Shown here: positions 1-8,947 of the stretch, piece after piece
Position numbering within the stretch: the stretch's first letter is position 1
Layout of the letters: each line of letters opens with the position of its first letter
From: Bacteroidia bacterium
GTDB lineage: Bacteria; Bacteroidota; Bacteroidia; Palsa-965
Length of the DNA: 64,000 nt
Reading direction: 5' to 3'
Assembly (NCBI GenBank): GCA_023151315.1
Contig: JAKLJE010000001.1
Location: 124,001 to 188,000 of the forward strand
Program-made: the position numbers and the translations under genes
Notes under the pieces: model-generated
The model's database searches: none
The model's input: only the letters and a program-made list of their open reading frames with translations
Told to the model about the DNA's origin: nothing

Positions 1-524
1 TTTATCGTTTGCGTCGATTGCAGAACTCCATTGGTACACGCGTGTTTACTTCCATCATTCAACCACGCGTACTCGGAAAGCATCTGCGCACCTGCGATGT
101 TGCGATAGGTGCGTTGCGCGCAAGCGGAGGAAGAACGCCACTTGTTGTGACGGAAGAAATGATCAGTGAAATGAAAGTTGGCTCCGTAATAGTTGATGTA
201 AGTATTGATCAGGGCGGATGCTTCGAAACTTCGAAAGTGACGAACCATTCTCAGCCTGTGTTCAGAAAGCACGGCGTAATTCATTATTGCGTACCGAATA
301 TTGCTTCACGTGTTTCACGTACCGCCTCTTATGCGTTGAGTACAATTTTCACTCCTATTCTTCAGGAAATGGGTGAAACCGGAGGATTGCCTAACATGAT
401 CCGTGATCACAGCGGCGTGCGCAGCGGTGTTTATCTGTACAACGGTATTCTCACCAAAAAATATCTCGGCGATTTGTTCAATCTGCCTTCCAAAGACATT
501 GAGTTGCTGCTGGCAGCACTGTAA
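1..524 (+). CDS. ald: Alanine dehydrogenase, C-terminal part (5' end outside window)
   Basis: This is the C-terminal part of an NAD-dependent alanine dehydrogenase, which interconverts alanine and pyruvate plus ammonia in the cytoplasm. The frame is open from the first base, so the gene begins upstream of the window. The visible part carries the family blocks GALRASGGRTPLVVTEEM, VIVDVSIDQGGCFETS and HYCVPNIASRVSRTAS, which belong to the end of the Rossmann domain and the following substrate-domain return. The alanine-dehydrogenase VPN block distinguishes it from transhydrogenase alpha subunits. It ends 14 nt before the next gene, so the two may be co-transcribed. Identification is by motif; the N-terminal catalytic residues cannot be seen. 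Confidence 0.9.
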   Translation, partial: YRLRRLQNSIGTRVFTSIIQPRVLGKHLRTCDVAIGALRASGGRTPLVVTEEMISEMKVGSVIVDVSIDQGGCFETSKVTNHSQPVFRKHGVIHYCVPNIASRVSRTASYALSTIFTPILQEMGETGGLPNMIRDHSGVRSGVYLYNGILTKKYLGDLFNLPSKDIELLLAAL

Positions 525-538
525 TTGATTTTCACATT

Positions 539-916
539 ATGCTTACCTGGCGACGCGTTAAATTGTATCTCTTCGGAGTTGGACTTGGATTGCTGATTAC
601 ACTGGTTATGTTCAAAGGGCGCAACTTCGAATCGTGCTCTCCTGCGAGTCGGGTTACCGAACAGATCTCATTGGTAAAAAAGATCAGTATTGATTCCGTT
701 CTTGGAAAGAAGATGCAGGCCGCTCAATTGTCGCACGACAGTCTGAAAGCACTTATCGCTCGCGGCGACATTGATTTTTCCCGCAGCAATACTCAAAAAG
801 AGCCGTGCCGCGAGTATCTGATCCGATTCGAACACAAGGGAATACCTTTAGAGGCATTTCTTTCTTTGTGCCTTAAGGATACAACCGCCAGCCTCTTGAT
901 GCTGGAAGGTATTTGA
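539..916 (+). CDS. Small membrane-anchored DUF4258-like protein
   Basis: A 125-residue protein with one N-terminal hydrophobic segment (about residues 9-27) preceded by basic residues, so it is probably anchored in the inner membrane with a small soluble domain outside. The N-terminal layout, a YLFGVGLGLLI membrane segment, then a CSPASRV-like stretch, an acidic RGDIDFS block and a late EPCREYLI block, resembles small Bacteroidota proteins annotated as DUF4258. I recall that family rather than having searched it. It follows the alanine dehydrogenase gene by 14 nt on the same strand, suggesting a shared transcript. No function is known to me. Confidence 0.7.
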   Translation: MLTWRRVKLYLFGVGLGLLITLVMFKGRNFESCSPASRVTEQISLVKKISIDSVLGKKMQAAQLSHDSLKALIARGDIDFSRSNTQKEPCREYLIRFEHKGIPLEAFLSLCLKDTTASLLMLEGI

Positions 917-966
917 TTTCTGCTCAATTTCAGTGTTTCCTGTTTTGCGGGACATGTTCGCCATTT

Positions 967-1010
967 TTCCATAATATGGAATAGAAATAAATCTGTTGTA
1001 TATACAGATT
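967..1010. promoter_or_regulatory. Two short inverted repeats upstream of the metalloprotease gene
   Basis: Two AT-rich inverted repeats lie 43-86 bp before the protease start. TTCCATA-A-TATGGAA (967-981) and AATCTGT-N7-ACAGATT (990-1010) each have perfect 7-bp arms. They could be operator sites or leader hairpins. Neither is followed by a U-run that would make it a terminator for the upstream gene. Function is inferred only from position. Confidence 0.3.
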
Positions 1011-1052
1011 GTTACAATTAATTTTCGGCAAACAAGCATACCAATCAACCGC

Positions 1053-4000
1053 ATGAAAACCACTGTAATCAAAGTTGCTGTACTTGCATCGTTCCTGTTT
1101 GCGTCTGTAAACACTTTCGCGCAGAAATCTTTTTCCGGTACAGAAGCTGAATCCTACTGCAAAGGCAGTAAAACTGTAATCATCAATAAGAAGTCGCGCG
1201 TTCCTTCTTTCATTGTGTTCAGAGAAGATACTCGAATCGCACAGAGCAACGCGATTGAAACGTTGCGTCCGGCACTTAAAATGAATTTCGCTGATGGAAT
1301 GCGATCAAAGGGACCGATGAAAGATGAAATCGGTTTTACGCATGAGCGTTATGCACAAACGTATAACAACATACGTGTTGAGAATGGTGAGTATATCGTT
1401 CACTCCAAAAACGGAATTGTGCAATCTGCAAACGGAATGTGGTTCGACGGTATCACACTCAATACAAATGCATCTTTATCAAAAGATGCTGCAGTAGCGA
1501 AAGCAGTTGCATTCGTTGGCGCTTCAACTTACAAATGGGAAATTCCGGCCGAAGAAGCGATGTATAAAGTTGTTTCTCATAATGAGAACGCAACATATTA
1601 TCCGCAGGGAGAATTGGTGATTATCTGCCGCGATGGCGATGTAATGAAGAAGGATTATGTTCTGGCTTGGAAACTTGACATCTATGCTCATGAACCAATG
1701 TCGCGTCAATGGATTTTCGTTGATGCAAACACCGGAGAGATTGTTCATGCGAAGAACAGAATTCATCACATTGATACGCCTGCTTCGGGTGTTACAATGT
1801 ACAGCGGTACTCAGAATTTTACTTGCGATAATTTTGCAAGTGGACAGTATCGCCTGCGTGAAACCGGTCGTGGGCAGGGAATTCAGACACTGAATATGAA
1901 TAACGGAACCAATTACGGAGCGGCGACGGATTTCACGAATACTTCAACTACGTGGACAAACACGGCAAACGACGATCACGCCGGTAATGATGCGCATTGG
2001 GGCGCTGAAGGAACATATGATTTCTATTTGCTCGAAATGGGTCGTAACGGACTCGATGGAAGCGGAATGGAAATGTTCTCTTACGTGCATTACAGCAACA
2101 ACTATAACAATGCGTTCTGGGACGGATCTGTTATGACCTACGGTGATGGTAGCGGAACTGCTGGTAACTTCAATCCGCTTGTAGCGATTGATGTATGCGG
2201 ACACGAATTTACTCACGGGGTAACAGAGTTTACTTCGAATCTCGATTACCAGGATGAATCAGGAGCGTTGAACGAATCGTTCTCTGATATTTTCGGAACG
2301 GCAATCGAATTTTATAAGAAACCAAGTACCGCGAACTTCCTCATGGGTGAGGAGATTACTGTTACAGCGAATACAGCTTTGCGTTCCATGAGCAATCCAA
2401 ACCAATACGGAGATCCGGATTGCTACGGCGGAACAAACTGGTACACAGGAACAGCTGATAACGGTGGTGTACATACCAACAGCGGTGTGCAGAATTTCTG
2501 GTATTACCTCACAAGCGCCGGCGGTTCCGGAACGAATGATTTGAATAACGCATACTCGATAACTGGAATCGGTTGGTATGATGCCGCGCGCATTGCATTC
2601 CGCAATAACTGCTATTATCTCGTGAACACTTCAGACTACGCTGATTCACGTACTTATTCAATTCAGTCTGCTCAGGATCTGTTCGGAGCTTGCACGCCTG
2701 CTGTGATTGCCGTTACCAACGCATGGTATGCATGCGGCGTAGGTCCGCAGTATAATGCTACAGTAACTGCAGCTTTCTCGGGAGATGTTACAACTTCTTG
2801 TTCCGTGCCGTTTACAGTGAACTTCACGAATACAAGTACTAACGCATCGTCAGCAACATGGGATTTCGGCGACAATACCACTGATACCATGTATAACGCT
2901 TCGCATACTTATACCACTCCCGGAACATACAACGTTCAATTGAATGTGTCTTCAGCTTGCGGAACAAACACAACAGTGCAGAACAGCTATATTGTAATCA
3001 ATACACCTGCATCGCCAACGGCTACCGGAACATCAACCTGTAATCCTGCAAGTGTTACGTTGAATGCGTCCGGTTCAGGAACATTGAATTGGTATTCGCA
3101 GCCTACGGGCGGAACTTCAATTGCGACGGGAACAACTTACACAACACCTGTGCTCAGTTCAACAACTACTTACTATGTTTCCAATGCCGTTCCGCAGGCT
3201 CCAGTGAATGCAGGGCCTGCCAATAATAATTTCGGAACAGGCGGACAGCATAATAACACGTCAACACAATATCTTGAGTTCACGGTTTATCAGAACTGCA
3301 CATTGCAAACTGCGGTGGTTAATGCGGGTTCAGCAGGAAATAAGACGTTCACATTGTGGGACGGAGCAGGTGTACAATTGAATCAGTACACTGTTAACGT
3401 TCCGAACACCGGCGTGAATACTGTTACGCTGAATATTCCTCTTACGCCGGGCAATTATCGTATCGGCGGTACACAGATGAATCTTTATCGCAATAACTCC
3501 GGCGCAAATTACCCTTACACCGCCAATGGAGTATTGAGTATCACAGGTTCTTCTGCGGGAGCTGCATTCTACTATTATCTGTACAACTGGACAGTAGCTC
3601 CTGAAGCTTGCATGAGTCCGCGCGTGCCTGTAACAGTAACTGTGGGTGCTCCGAATTTGGTTTATGACGCTTCTGCTTACGATACTACTTGTACAGTTAC
3701 AACTCCGTTTGCACTGACGGGCGGAAGTCCTGCTGGCGGAACATACAGCGGTCCGGGAGTAACCGGAAATATTTTCGATCCGATTGCAGCGGGAGTAGGT
3801 ACGCACACTATTACATACACTTACACTGATTCTGCGAATTGCACAGGTTCTGCAACTCAACAGATTTATGTTGATGTATGTGCCGGTGTAGCCATGCAGA
3901 ATGCAAGTACAAACGGATTGAATGTTTATCCGAATCCTACAGAGGATAATTTCACTATCGAATATCTGACAAACGAGAATCGACCTGCTGTTATTACCAT

Positions 4001-4160
4001 TACCAATTCGTTAGGGCAGATTGTCTACGGAATGCAGATGAATGCTAACGCAGGTGCAAATCGCTGGAGCATTAACGCTTCAGAGTTTGCTTCGGGAATG
4101 TATTTTGTGATGATCACAACAGGAACTGAAGTGAAAACCACTCGACTCGAAGTGCGATAG
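1053..4160 (+). CDS. Secreted M4 (thermolysin-like) metalloprotease with PKD domain and T9SS type A sorting domain
   Basis: A zinc endopeptidase exported by Sec and then by the type IX system. The start is set at the ATG at 1053, which gives a clean signal peptide ending at VNTFAQ; the open frame extends 19 codons further upstream. An FTP/PepSY-type propeptide covers roughly residues 30-230. The M4 catalytic domain follows, with HEFTH at residues 384-388 and the third zinc ligand in NESFSD at E408, exactly 24 residues later as in thermolysin. After about residue 570 come a PKD domain (TWDFGDN), an Ig-like segment (TGTSTCNPASVTLNASG) and a further beta domain. The C-terminus (NVYPNPTEDNF ... 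GMYFVMI) is a type A sorting domain. The mature enzyme is probably surface-bound or released for protein degradation. It ends just before a strong terminator. Confidence 0.95.
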   Translation: MKTTVIKVAVLASFLFASVNTFAQKSFSGTEAESYCKGSKTVIINKKSRVPSFIVFREDTRIAQSNAIETLRPALKMNFADGMRSKGPMKDEIGFTHERYAQTYNNIRVENGEYIVHSKNGIVQSANGMWFDGITLNTNASLSKDAAVAKAVAFVGASTYKWEIPAEEAMYKVVSHNENATYYPQGELVIICRDGDVMKKDYVLAWKLDIYAHEPMSRQWIFVDANTGEIVHAKNRIHHIDTPASGVTMYSGTQNFTCDNFASGQYRLRETGRGQGIQTLNMNNGTNYGAATDFTNTSTTWTNTANDDHAGNDAHWGAEGTYDFYLLEMGRNGLDGSGMEMFSYVHYSNNYNNAFWDGSVMTYGDGSGTAGNFNPLVAIDVCGHEFTHGVTEFTSNLDYQDESGALNESFSDIFGTAIEFYKKPSTANFLMGEEITVTANTALRSMSNPNQYGDPDCYGGTNWYTGTADNGGVHTNSGVQNFWYYLTSAGGSGTNDLNNAYSITGIGWYDAARIAFRNNCYYLVNTSDYADSRTYSIQSAQDLFGACTPAVIAVTNAWYACGVGPQYNATVTAAFSGDVTTSCSVPFTVNFTNTSTNASSATWDFGDNTTDTMYNASHTYTTPGTYNVQLNVSSACGTNTTVQNSYIVINTPASPTATGTSTCNPASVTLNASGSGTLNWYSQPTGGTSIATGTTYTTPVLSSTTTYYVSNAVPQAPVNAGPANNNFGTGGQHNNTSTQYLEFTVYQNCTLQTAVVNAGSAGNKTFTLWDGAGVQLNQYTVNVPNTGVNTVTLNIPLTPGNYRIGGTQMNLYRNNSGANYPYTANGVLSITGSSAGAAFYYYLYNWTVAPEACMSPRVPVTVTVGAPNLVYDASAYDTTCTVTTPFALTGGSPAGGTYSGPGVTGNIFDPIAAGVGTHTITYTYTDSANCTGSATQQIYVDVCAGVAMQNASTNGLNVYPNPTEDNFTIEYLTNENRPAVITITNSLGQIVYGMQMNANAGANRWSINASEFASGMYFVMITTGTEVKTTRLEVR

Positions 4161-4180
4161 ACTTAGATAATATTATTGGT

Positions 4181-4216
4181 AACGGCGAATCGGAAACGGT
4201 TCGCCGTTTATTTTTT
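4181..4216 (+). terminator. Intrinsic terminator after the metalloprotease
   Basis: A perfect 9-bp stem (AACGGCGAA / TTCGCCGTT) with a 10-nt loop is followed by a T-rich tract. It sits between convergent genes and overlaps the last codon of the proline dehydrogenase gene on the other strand. Confidence 0.8.
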
Positions 4217-5380
4217 AAATGATTTACGTCGCTCTTTCTCCTTGATGATCAAACTCAGCTCGCGGCCTGTTTGTCCTTTCACCGAAGTATTTTCCTGAGC
4301 ACGGCGAATGAGATACGGTAACACGTCGCGCACAGGTCCGTAAGGAACGTACTTGGCAACATTGTATCCGTCATGTGCGAGGTTGAACGAAATATGATCG
4401 CTCATTCCGAGAAGCTGTGAGAAAAAGATGTGCGGGTGATTGTGCGGAATCTTCTTCGCATCCAATAATGCAGCAAGCTTTGCCGAACTGTTTTCGTTAT
4501 GCGTCCCTGCACATAATCCGATGCGCTCATAATTATCAACGCAGAACTGTACAGCCAGATCATAGTCACGATCTGTATCAGCTTTAGTTGCATTGATAGG
4601 GTCGCGATATCCTTTTTCTTTTGCACGTTCGCGCTCCTTTTCCATATAAGCACCGCGAACCAGTTTCGCACCTAGAAAATAATTTCCTTGCTGCGCTTTA
4701 GCAAAAGATGTTTTCAGAAACTCAAGTCGGTCGTGGCGATACAATTGAAACGTGTTGTAAACAACTGGCATCTCTTTGTTGTATGCCGCCATCGCCTCAT
4801 CTGCAAGATCATCAATAGCTTGCTGTATCCAGCTGTCTTCTGCGTCTATGAAAACAGGTTTGCGAATTGCTGCTGCAGCGGAGCAAATATCATGAACACG
4901 TTTCTGAACGCGCTTCCATTCCTGTGCTTCGCTTTCCGACAAGCCTTCACGCGCACTTACTTTTTCGAGCAAAGCAAAACGTGCAAGTCCGGTTACTTTG
5001 AAAACACAGAACGGAATATTAGGGTCGGTTTTGGCACGTGCAACTGTTGCAATGATTTCTTTAGCACCGGCGTCAAAGTCAGCTTCACTTTCTTTTCCTT
5101 CCACAGAGTAATCGAGAATCGTACCCACTTTGTACTTGCCCAAAGCTGCAACTGTTCTGGAGCATTCTTCGATATTTTCTCCGCCAACAAATTGCTTGAA
5201 TATTGTGGGCTTGATTATCCAGCCTACAGGAAATCGAATTGCTAAAGCAAAGTTGGTTAAACCTTGACCGATACTTACAATTGTTGGGCTGGATATAACT
5301 TTGAAAAGCCAATACGATCGCTTCAGATCTGCGTCGGTTTTTCCTGAGAATGCTACTTCTGTGTTGTCAAATGAAACCAT
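4208..5380 (-). CDS. Proline dehydrogenase
   Basis: A monofunctional FAD-dependent proline dehydrogenase of about 390 residues that oxidises proline to pyrroline-5-carboxylate, feeding electrons to the respiratory chain from the inner face of the membrane. Family blocks are plain: KLVRGAYMEKERERA, then DPINATKADTDRDYD, GTHNENS, FSQLLGMSDH and the C-terminal YVPYGPVRDVLPYLIRRAQEN, which forms the substrate and flavin site in the TIM barrel. The P5C dehydrogenase module of bifunctional PutA is absent. I start at the ATG at 5380 (MVSFDNTEVAF), which matches the usual Bacteroidota N-terminus; the frame stays open to an ATG at 5428. It is divergent from aroB, with which it shares a short upstream region. 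Confidence 0.93.
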   Translation of the reverse strand: MVSFDNTEVAFSGKTDADLKRSYWLFKVISSPTIVSIGQGLTNFALAIRFPVGWIIKPTIFKQFVGGENIEECSRTVAALGKYKVGTILDYSVEGKESEADFDAGAKEIIATVARAKTDPNIPFCVFKVTGLARFALLEKVSAREGLSESEAQEWKRVQKRVHDICSAAAAIRKPVFIDAEDSWIQQAIDDLADEAMAAYNKEMPVVYNTFQLYRHDRLEFLKTSFAKAQQGNYFLGAKLVRGAYMEKERERAKEKGYRDPINATKADTDRDYDLAVQFCVDNYERIGLCAGTHNENSSAKLAALLDAKKIPHNHPHIFFSQLLGMSDHISFNLAHDGYNVAKYVPYGPVRDVLPYLIRRAQENTSVKGQTGRELSLIIKEKERRKSFKK

Positions 5381-5504
5381 AATGTTCAGGTCGTGCGCAA
5401 AATTAGGAAATTGATTGCCCCATAACATGATTTAACGCAGCATTGTTCATAGACTTTGTACCCATTTTGATCAGTTTCTGACTCGATTTCGTTTCTTTGT
5501 TTAT

Positions 5505-6578
5505 ATGACAAGCATCAGGACTGAACCCGGTAATCAGATTTGTATCGGCGATTCGGTTTTTACGCGACTGAATTCCCTGCTCAAAACAGAACGATTCACA
5601 TCCCTTTTTATACTGGCAGATGAAAATTCCATGAATCATTGCATGCCCGAACTGGTGGCGCGAGTTCCCAAGTTGCTGGAAGCTGAAGTTGTTGAAATTG
5701 AAAGCGGGGAGATCAACAAGAACATTGAAACCTGCACTCAGGTGTGGATGGCATTGAGTGAATTGGGTGCCGATAGAAAATCCCTGCTGATTAATCTGGG
5801 TGGCGGAGTGATTACCGATATGGGCGGGTTCGTTGCATCTGCGTTCAAGAGAGGTATTGCTTTTGTGAATATTCCCACAACATTACTTGCGCAGGTTGAT
5901 GCTTCAGTCGGTGGAAAAACCGGCGTGGATCTTGGTTCGTTGAAGAATGAAATCGGTTTTTTTGCAGAGCCGGAAGAAGTTTTAATCTACCCAGGATTTC
6001 TGAAAACACTTGATCCGCGGGAATATGTGTCAGGACTCGCAGAAATACTGAAACACGGATTGATTGCGGATAAAGACTACTGGAATCGTTGCTACGAAGC
6101 CGAACTTCAGGATGTCGGAATTATAGGTGATTTTATCAGTGAGTCCATCAGAATAAAATCTGAAATTGTAACTCGCGACCCGAAAGAGTCCGGCGAACGG
6201 AAGAAGCTGAATTTCGGACATACAGTAGGTCATGCAATCGAAAGTCTTTTCCTTGAAAGGGGAGAACGCACACTTCTGCACGGTGAAGCCGTTGCTATCG
6301 GAATGATTTGTGAAGCTTACATCTCAACACGGATGGCTGGTTTGTCGGAAGATTGTCTGAATGAGATAAAAGAGAACATTTTGTGGTATTTTTCGTTTCA
6401 GGAACTGAACGCAATGGACGATCATAGAATTCTCGAGCTCATGCGCCATGATAAAAAGAACTCAGGTGGTGAAATCAGAATGGTGCTTTTGGAAGATATT
6501 GGCGATTCGGTTTATGATAAAACAGTATCAACGGGATTAATCCTCGAGAGCCTGAAATATTATCGTTCACTTGCGTAA
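5505..6578 (+). CDS. aroB: 3-dehydroquinate synthase
   Basis: This enzyme converts DAHP to 3-dehydroquinate in the shikimate pathway, using NAD and a divalent metal. The NAD-binding GGGVITDMGGF is at residues 99-109 and the NIPTTLLAQVDASVGGKTG block at 122-140. Candidate metal ligands are E180 (SGLAEILKHG), a His in FGHTVGHAIE (237-246) and H259 (LLHGEAVAIGM). Length (357) is normal. It lies 6 nt before aroA on the same strand, so the two steps of chorismate synthesis form a small operon. Upstream, TTG at 5467 and TTTCTTTG at 5492 weakly resemble a Bacteroidota promoter. Confidence 0.96.
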   Translation: MTSIRTEPGNQICIGDSVFTRLNSLLKTERFTSLFILADENSMNHCMPELVARVPKLLEAEVVEIESGEINKNIETCTQVWMALSELGADRKSLLINLGGGVITDMGGFVASAFKRGIAFVNIPTTLLAQVDASVGGKTGVDLGSLKNEIGFFAEPEEVLIYPGFLKTLDPREYVSGLAEILKHGLIADKDYWNRCYEAELQDVGIIGDFISESIRIKSEIVTRDPKESGERKKLNFGHTVGHAIESLFLERGERTLLHGEAVAIGMICEAYISTRMAGLSEDCLNEIKENILWYFSFQELNAMDDHRILELMRHDKKNSGGEIRMVLLEDIGDSVYDKTVSTGLILESLKYYRSLA

Positions 6579-6584
6579 ATAAGT

Positions 6585-7850
6585 ATGACAAACCCATCGC
6601 ATACAGTTCGCATTTCAATACCGAAAAAAATATCCGGAAGGATTTCTTTGCCCCTCTCGAAGAGTGAATGTAATCGATTACAGATCATTCATGCAATCAC
6701 TGGACAAAAAGAACCAATGCGTGATATTTCCAACGCGCAGGATTCGCAGGTTTTGCATCAATTGCTGATGCGCGTTGAAGCCGGCGATACCGATCCTGTT
6801 TACGATTGCGGTCCTGCCGGAACTACATTGCGATTCCTTACCGCACTTTTTGCCGGATTACCGGGTAAAAGAATTCTTACAGGTTCTGCAAGAATGAAGA
6901 AACGTCCGTTGGGAATTCTTGTCAACGCTTTGCGTGAACTTGGCGCACAGATTGAATACAAAGGTGAAGAAGGTTACGCACCGATTGAAATTACTGGAAC
7001 CAAACTTAAAGGCGGACAGATTGAATTGGACGGAAGTGTAAGCAGTCAGTTTGTTACTGCATTGCTGTTAATCGCTCCGACATTACACAACGGTCTCGTA
7101 ATTCGCTTTAAAGGTCCTGTTGCATCAATGCCATACATTCTGATGACCACCCGAATCATGGAGCGCTTTCACGTTTACAGTATTTGGGATGGAGATACGC
7201 TTTCAGTCAGCAATCAGAAGTATACAGTTGATGATGCTGTGAACCAGTTTCGAGTTGAAGCGGATTGGAGTGCGGCATCCTATTTCTACGCATTGGCAGC
7301 ATTGAGTGATGAAGGAAATATTTTTCTGGAAGGTTTGCAGGCAAACAGTTTGCAGGGTGATTCAGTTTGCGCACAACTGTTCCCGTTTCTCGGCGTAAGT
7401 ACAAAATTCGAGGAAGGCGGAGTGCGACTTACTCCAAACGGATATAAGCCAAAAGCGTTTGCTTTCGATTTTGAAGACACTCCGGACATCGTACAAACAT
7501 GCGCTGTGGTTGCAGCAGTGAAAAAGATTCCACTACTCATGCGCGGACTGAACACGCTTCGTGTCAAGGAAACAGATCGCATTCATGCGGTAATTACAGA
7601 GCTTGAAAAATTCGGAGTGAAATGCGAAGAGCCGGGAAAGGGAATTTTAGAAATCCGTTCTTTCAATGGTGACGTGGTTGCTGATCCTGTGATTGAAACA
7701 TACGAAGATCACAGAATGGCAATGTCTTTTGCTCCATTGGCAATGGTGTATCCGAAGTTGCGAATGAATGATCCGGAAGTGGTGAAGAAATCTTTTCCTG
7801 AATTCTGGAATGAACTGAAGAAGCTGGGCGCAGAAATTCTTCCTGCTTAA
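6585..7850 (+). CDS. aroA: 3-phosphoshikimate 1-carboxyvinyltransferase (EPSP synthase)
   Basis: This enzyme transfers enolpyruvyl from PEP to shikimate-3-phosphate, the penultimate step to chorismate. The phosphate-binding LPLSKSECNR is at residues 22-31. The PEP-site loop reads DCGPAGTTLRFL (74-85) rather than the common GNAGTAMRPL, a variant that I believe is ordinary in Bacteroidota. RVKETDRI begins at residue 326, and the late EDHRMAMSF block is present. Length (421) is typical. It is coupled closely behind aroB and converges with murB, with only 15 nt between the stops. Confidence 0.95.
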   Translation: MTNPSHTVRISIPKKISGRISLPLSKSECNRLQIIHAITGQKEPMRDISNAQDSQVLHQLLMRVEAGDTDPVYDCGPAGTTLRFLTALFAGLPGKRILTGSARMKKRPLGILVNALRELGAQIEYKGEEGYAPIEITGTKLKGGQIELDGSVSSQFVTALLLIAPTLHNGLVIRFKGPVASMPYILMTTRIMERFHVYSIWDGDTLSVSNQKYTVDDAVNQFRVEADWSAASYFYALAALSDEGNIFLEGLQANSLQGDSVCAQLFPFLGVSTKFEEGGVRLTPNGYKPKAFAFDFEDTPDIVQTCAVVAAVKKIPLLMRGLNTLRVKETDRIHAVITELEKFGVKCEEPGKGILEIRSFNGDVVADPVIETYEDHRMAMSFAPLAMVYPKLRMNDPEVVKKSFPEFWNELKKLGAEILPA

Positions 7851-7865
7851 TAACAGCGCGTTGAA

Positions 7866-8879
7866 CTAATAAATGTTCACTTCGCGTTCCAGATCAACTC
7901 CGAATTTTTCGTGAACAGATGACAGTATGCGAGTGGAGAGATCAAAAATCTCTTTGCCTTTAGCGCCACCGTAGTTCACCAATACAAGCGCCTGATCTTT
8001 GTGGACGCCTGCATCTCCTTCACGGAATCCTTTCCATCCGCAATTTTCAATGAGCCAACCTGCGGCAAGTTTGTAATCATCACCTGATGGATAGGAAACA
8101 ATCTCAGGGAATTTCAACTTGAGTATTTCAAATTGTGATGCGCTCACGACAGGATTTTTAAAGAAACTTCCTGCATTTCCGATTTTCGCCGGATCCGGAA
8201 GTTTGCTTCTGCGAATGTTAATCACAGCATCACTGATGGCCTTAACGGTGAGTTCATGAACGCCCATCTTTTCAAGCTCCTTCTCAATCGCTCCGTAAGT
8301 AGTATTGAATTTCGGTTGCTTGCGCAATTTGAAGGTCACACGTGAAATCACAAACTGGTTGCGGAATTTGTTTTTGAAAACACTTTCACGGTAACCAAAA
8401 TGGCATTCATGCGCTCTGAATTTCACAAAGTATCTGCCTTCGATGTGATACGCTTCCAGTTCATGAAATACATCCTTCAACTCAACTCCGTAAGCTCCGA
8501 TATTCTGCATTGGACCGGCGCCCACACTTCCCGGAATCAATGAAAGATTCTCCACGCCTCCGTAATTATTCGCAATGCAATACATAACGAAATCATGCCA
8601 CACTTCTCCGGCGCCAACATGCAGGTAAACGTATTCATCATCACCACCACGATTTTCAATCCCTTTGATCTGATTGTATGCTACCAGCTTGTCCACATCT
8701 TTCGTGAACAGTAAATTACTTCCACCACCTAAGATCAGTGGATTTGATTCCTGCCATTCTTTCGTGCGGGCTAAAGCATCAAGCGTATCTTCATTCGTGA
8801 ATTTGGCGAAATACCTCGCGCTTACATCCATTCCGAATGTATTGTAACCTCGCAGCGAATAATTTTCTTCAGGTTTCAT
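7866..8879 (-). CDS. murB: UDP-N-acetylenolpyruvoylglucosamine reductase
   Basis: A cytoplasmic FAD enzyme that reduces UDP-GlcNAc-enolpyruvate to UDP-MurNAc for peptidoglycan. It begins with the SLRGYNTFGMDV block. FAD-binding motifs LILGGGSNLLFT (48-59) and SLIPGSVGAGPMQNIGAYG (113-131) follow, with the catalytic serine in GNAGSFFKNPV near residue 240. At 337 residues it is a type I MurB. It is monocistronic here, divergent from a glycosyltransferase gene. A TACCTTTG box lies 6 nt upstream of the start codon. Confidence 0.96.
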   Translation of the reverse strand: MKPEENYSLRGYNTFGMDVSARYFAKFTNEDTLDALARTKEWQESNPLILGGGSNLLFTKDVDKLVAYNQIKGIENRGGDDEYVYLHVGAGEVWHDFVMYCIANNYGGVENLSLIPGSVGAGPMQNIGAYGVELKDVFHELEAYHIEGRYFVKFRAHECHFGYRESVFKNKFRNQFVISRVTFKLRKQPKFNTTYGAIEKELEKMGVHELTVKAISDAVINIRRSKLPDPAKIGNAGSFFKNPVVSASQFEILKLKFPEIVSYPSGDDYKLAAGWLIENCGWKGFREGDAGVHKDQALVLVNYGGAKGKEIFDLSTRILSSVHEKFGVDLEREVNIY

Positions 8880-8885
8880 CGTTCA

Positions 8886-8893
8886 ACAAAGGT
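8886..8893 (-). promoter_or_regulatory. Candidate -7 element for murB
   Basis: TACCTTTG on the minus strand matches the Bacteroidota TAnnTTTG -7 consensus, 6 nt upstream of the murB ATG. No well-spaced -33 TTG was found. Confidence 0.35.
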
Positions 8894-8947
8894 AAATAAA
8901 TAGCAACCCCGTATAATTCGTTATTTTCGGGGCATCAACACCTGAGT

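Noticed and set aside
3330-3860. A 176-residue minus-strand Cys/Arg/Ser-rich open frame
   Set aside because: Antisense to the C-terminal beta domains of the M4 protease gene.
4688-5245. A 185-residue plus-strand open frame
   Set aside because: Entirely antisense to the proline dehydrogenase gene, whose motifs are well conserved; Cys/Phe-rich shadow composition.
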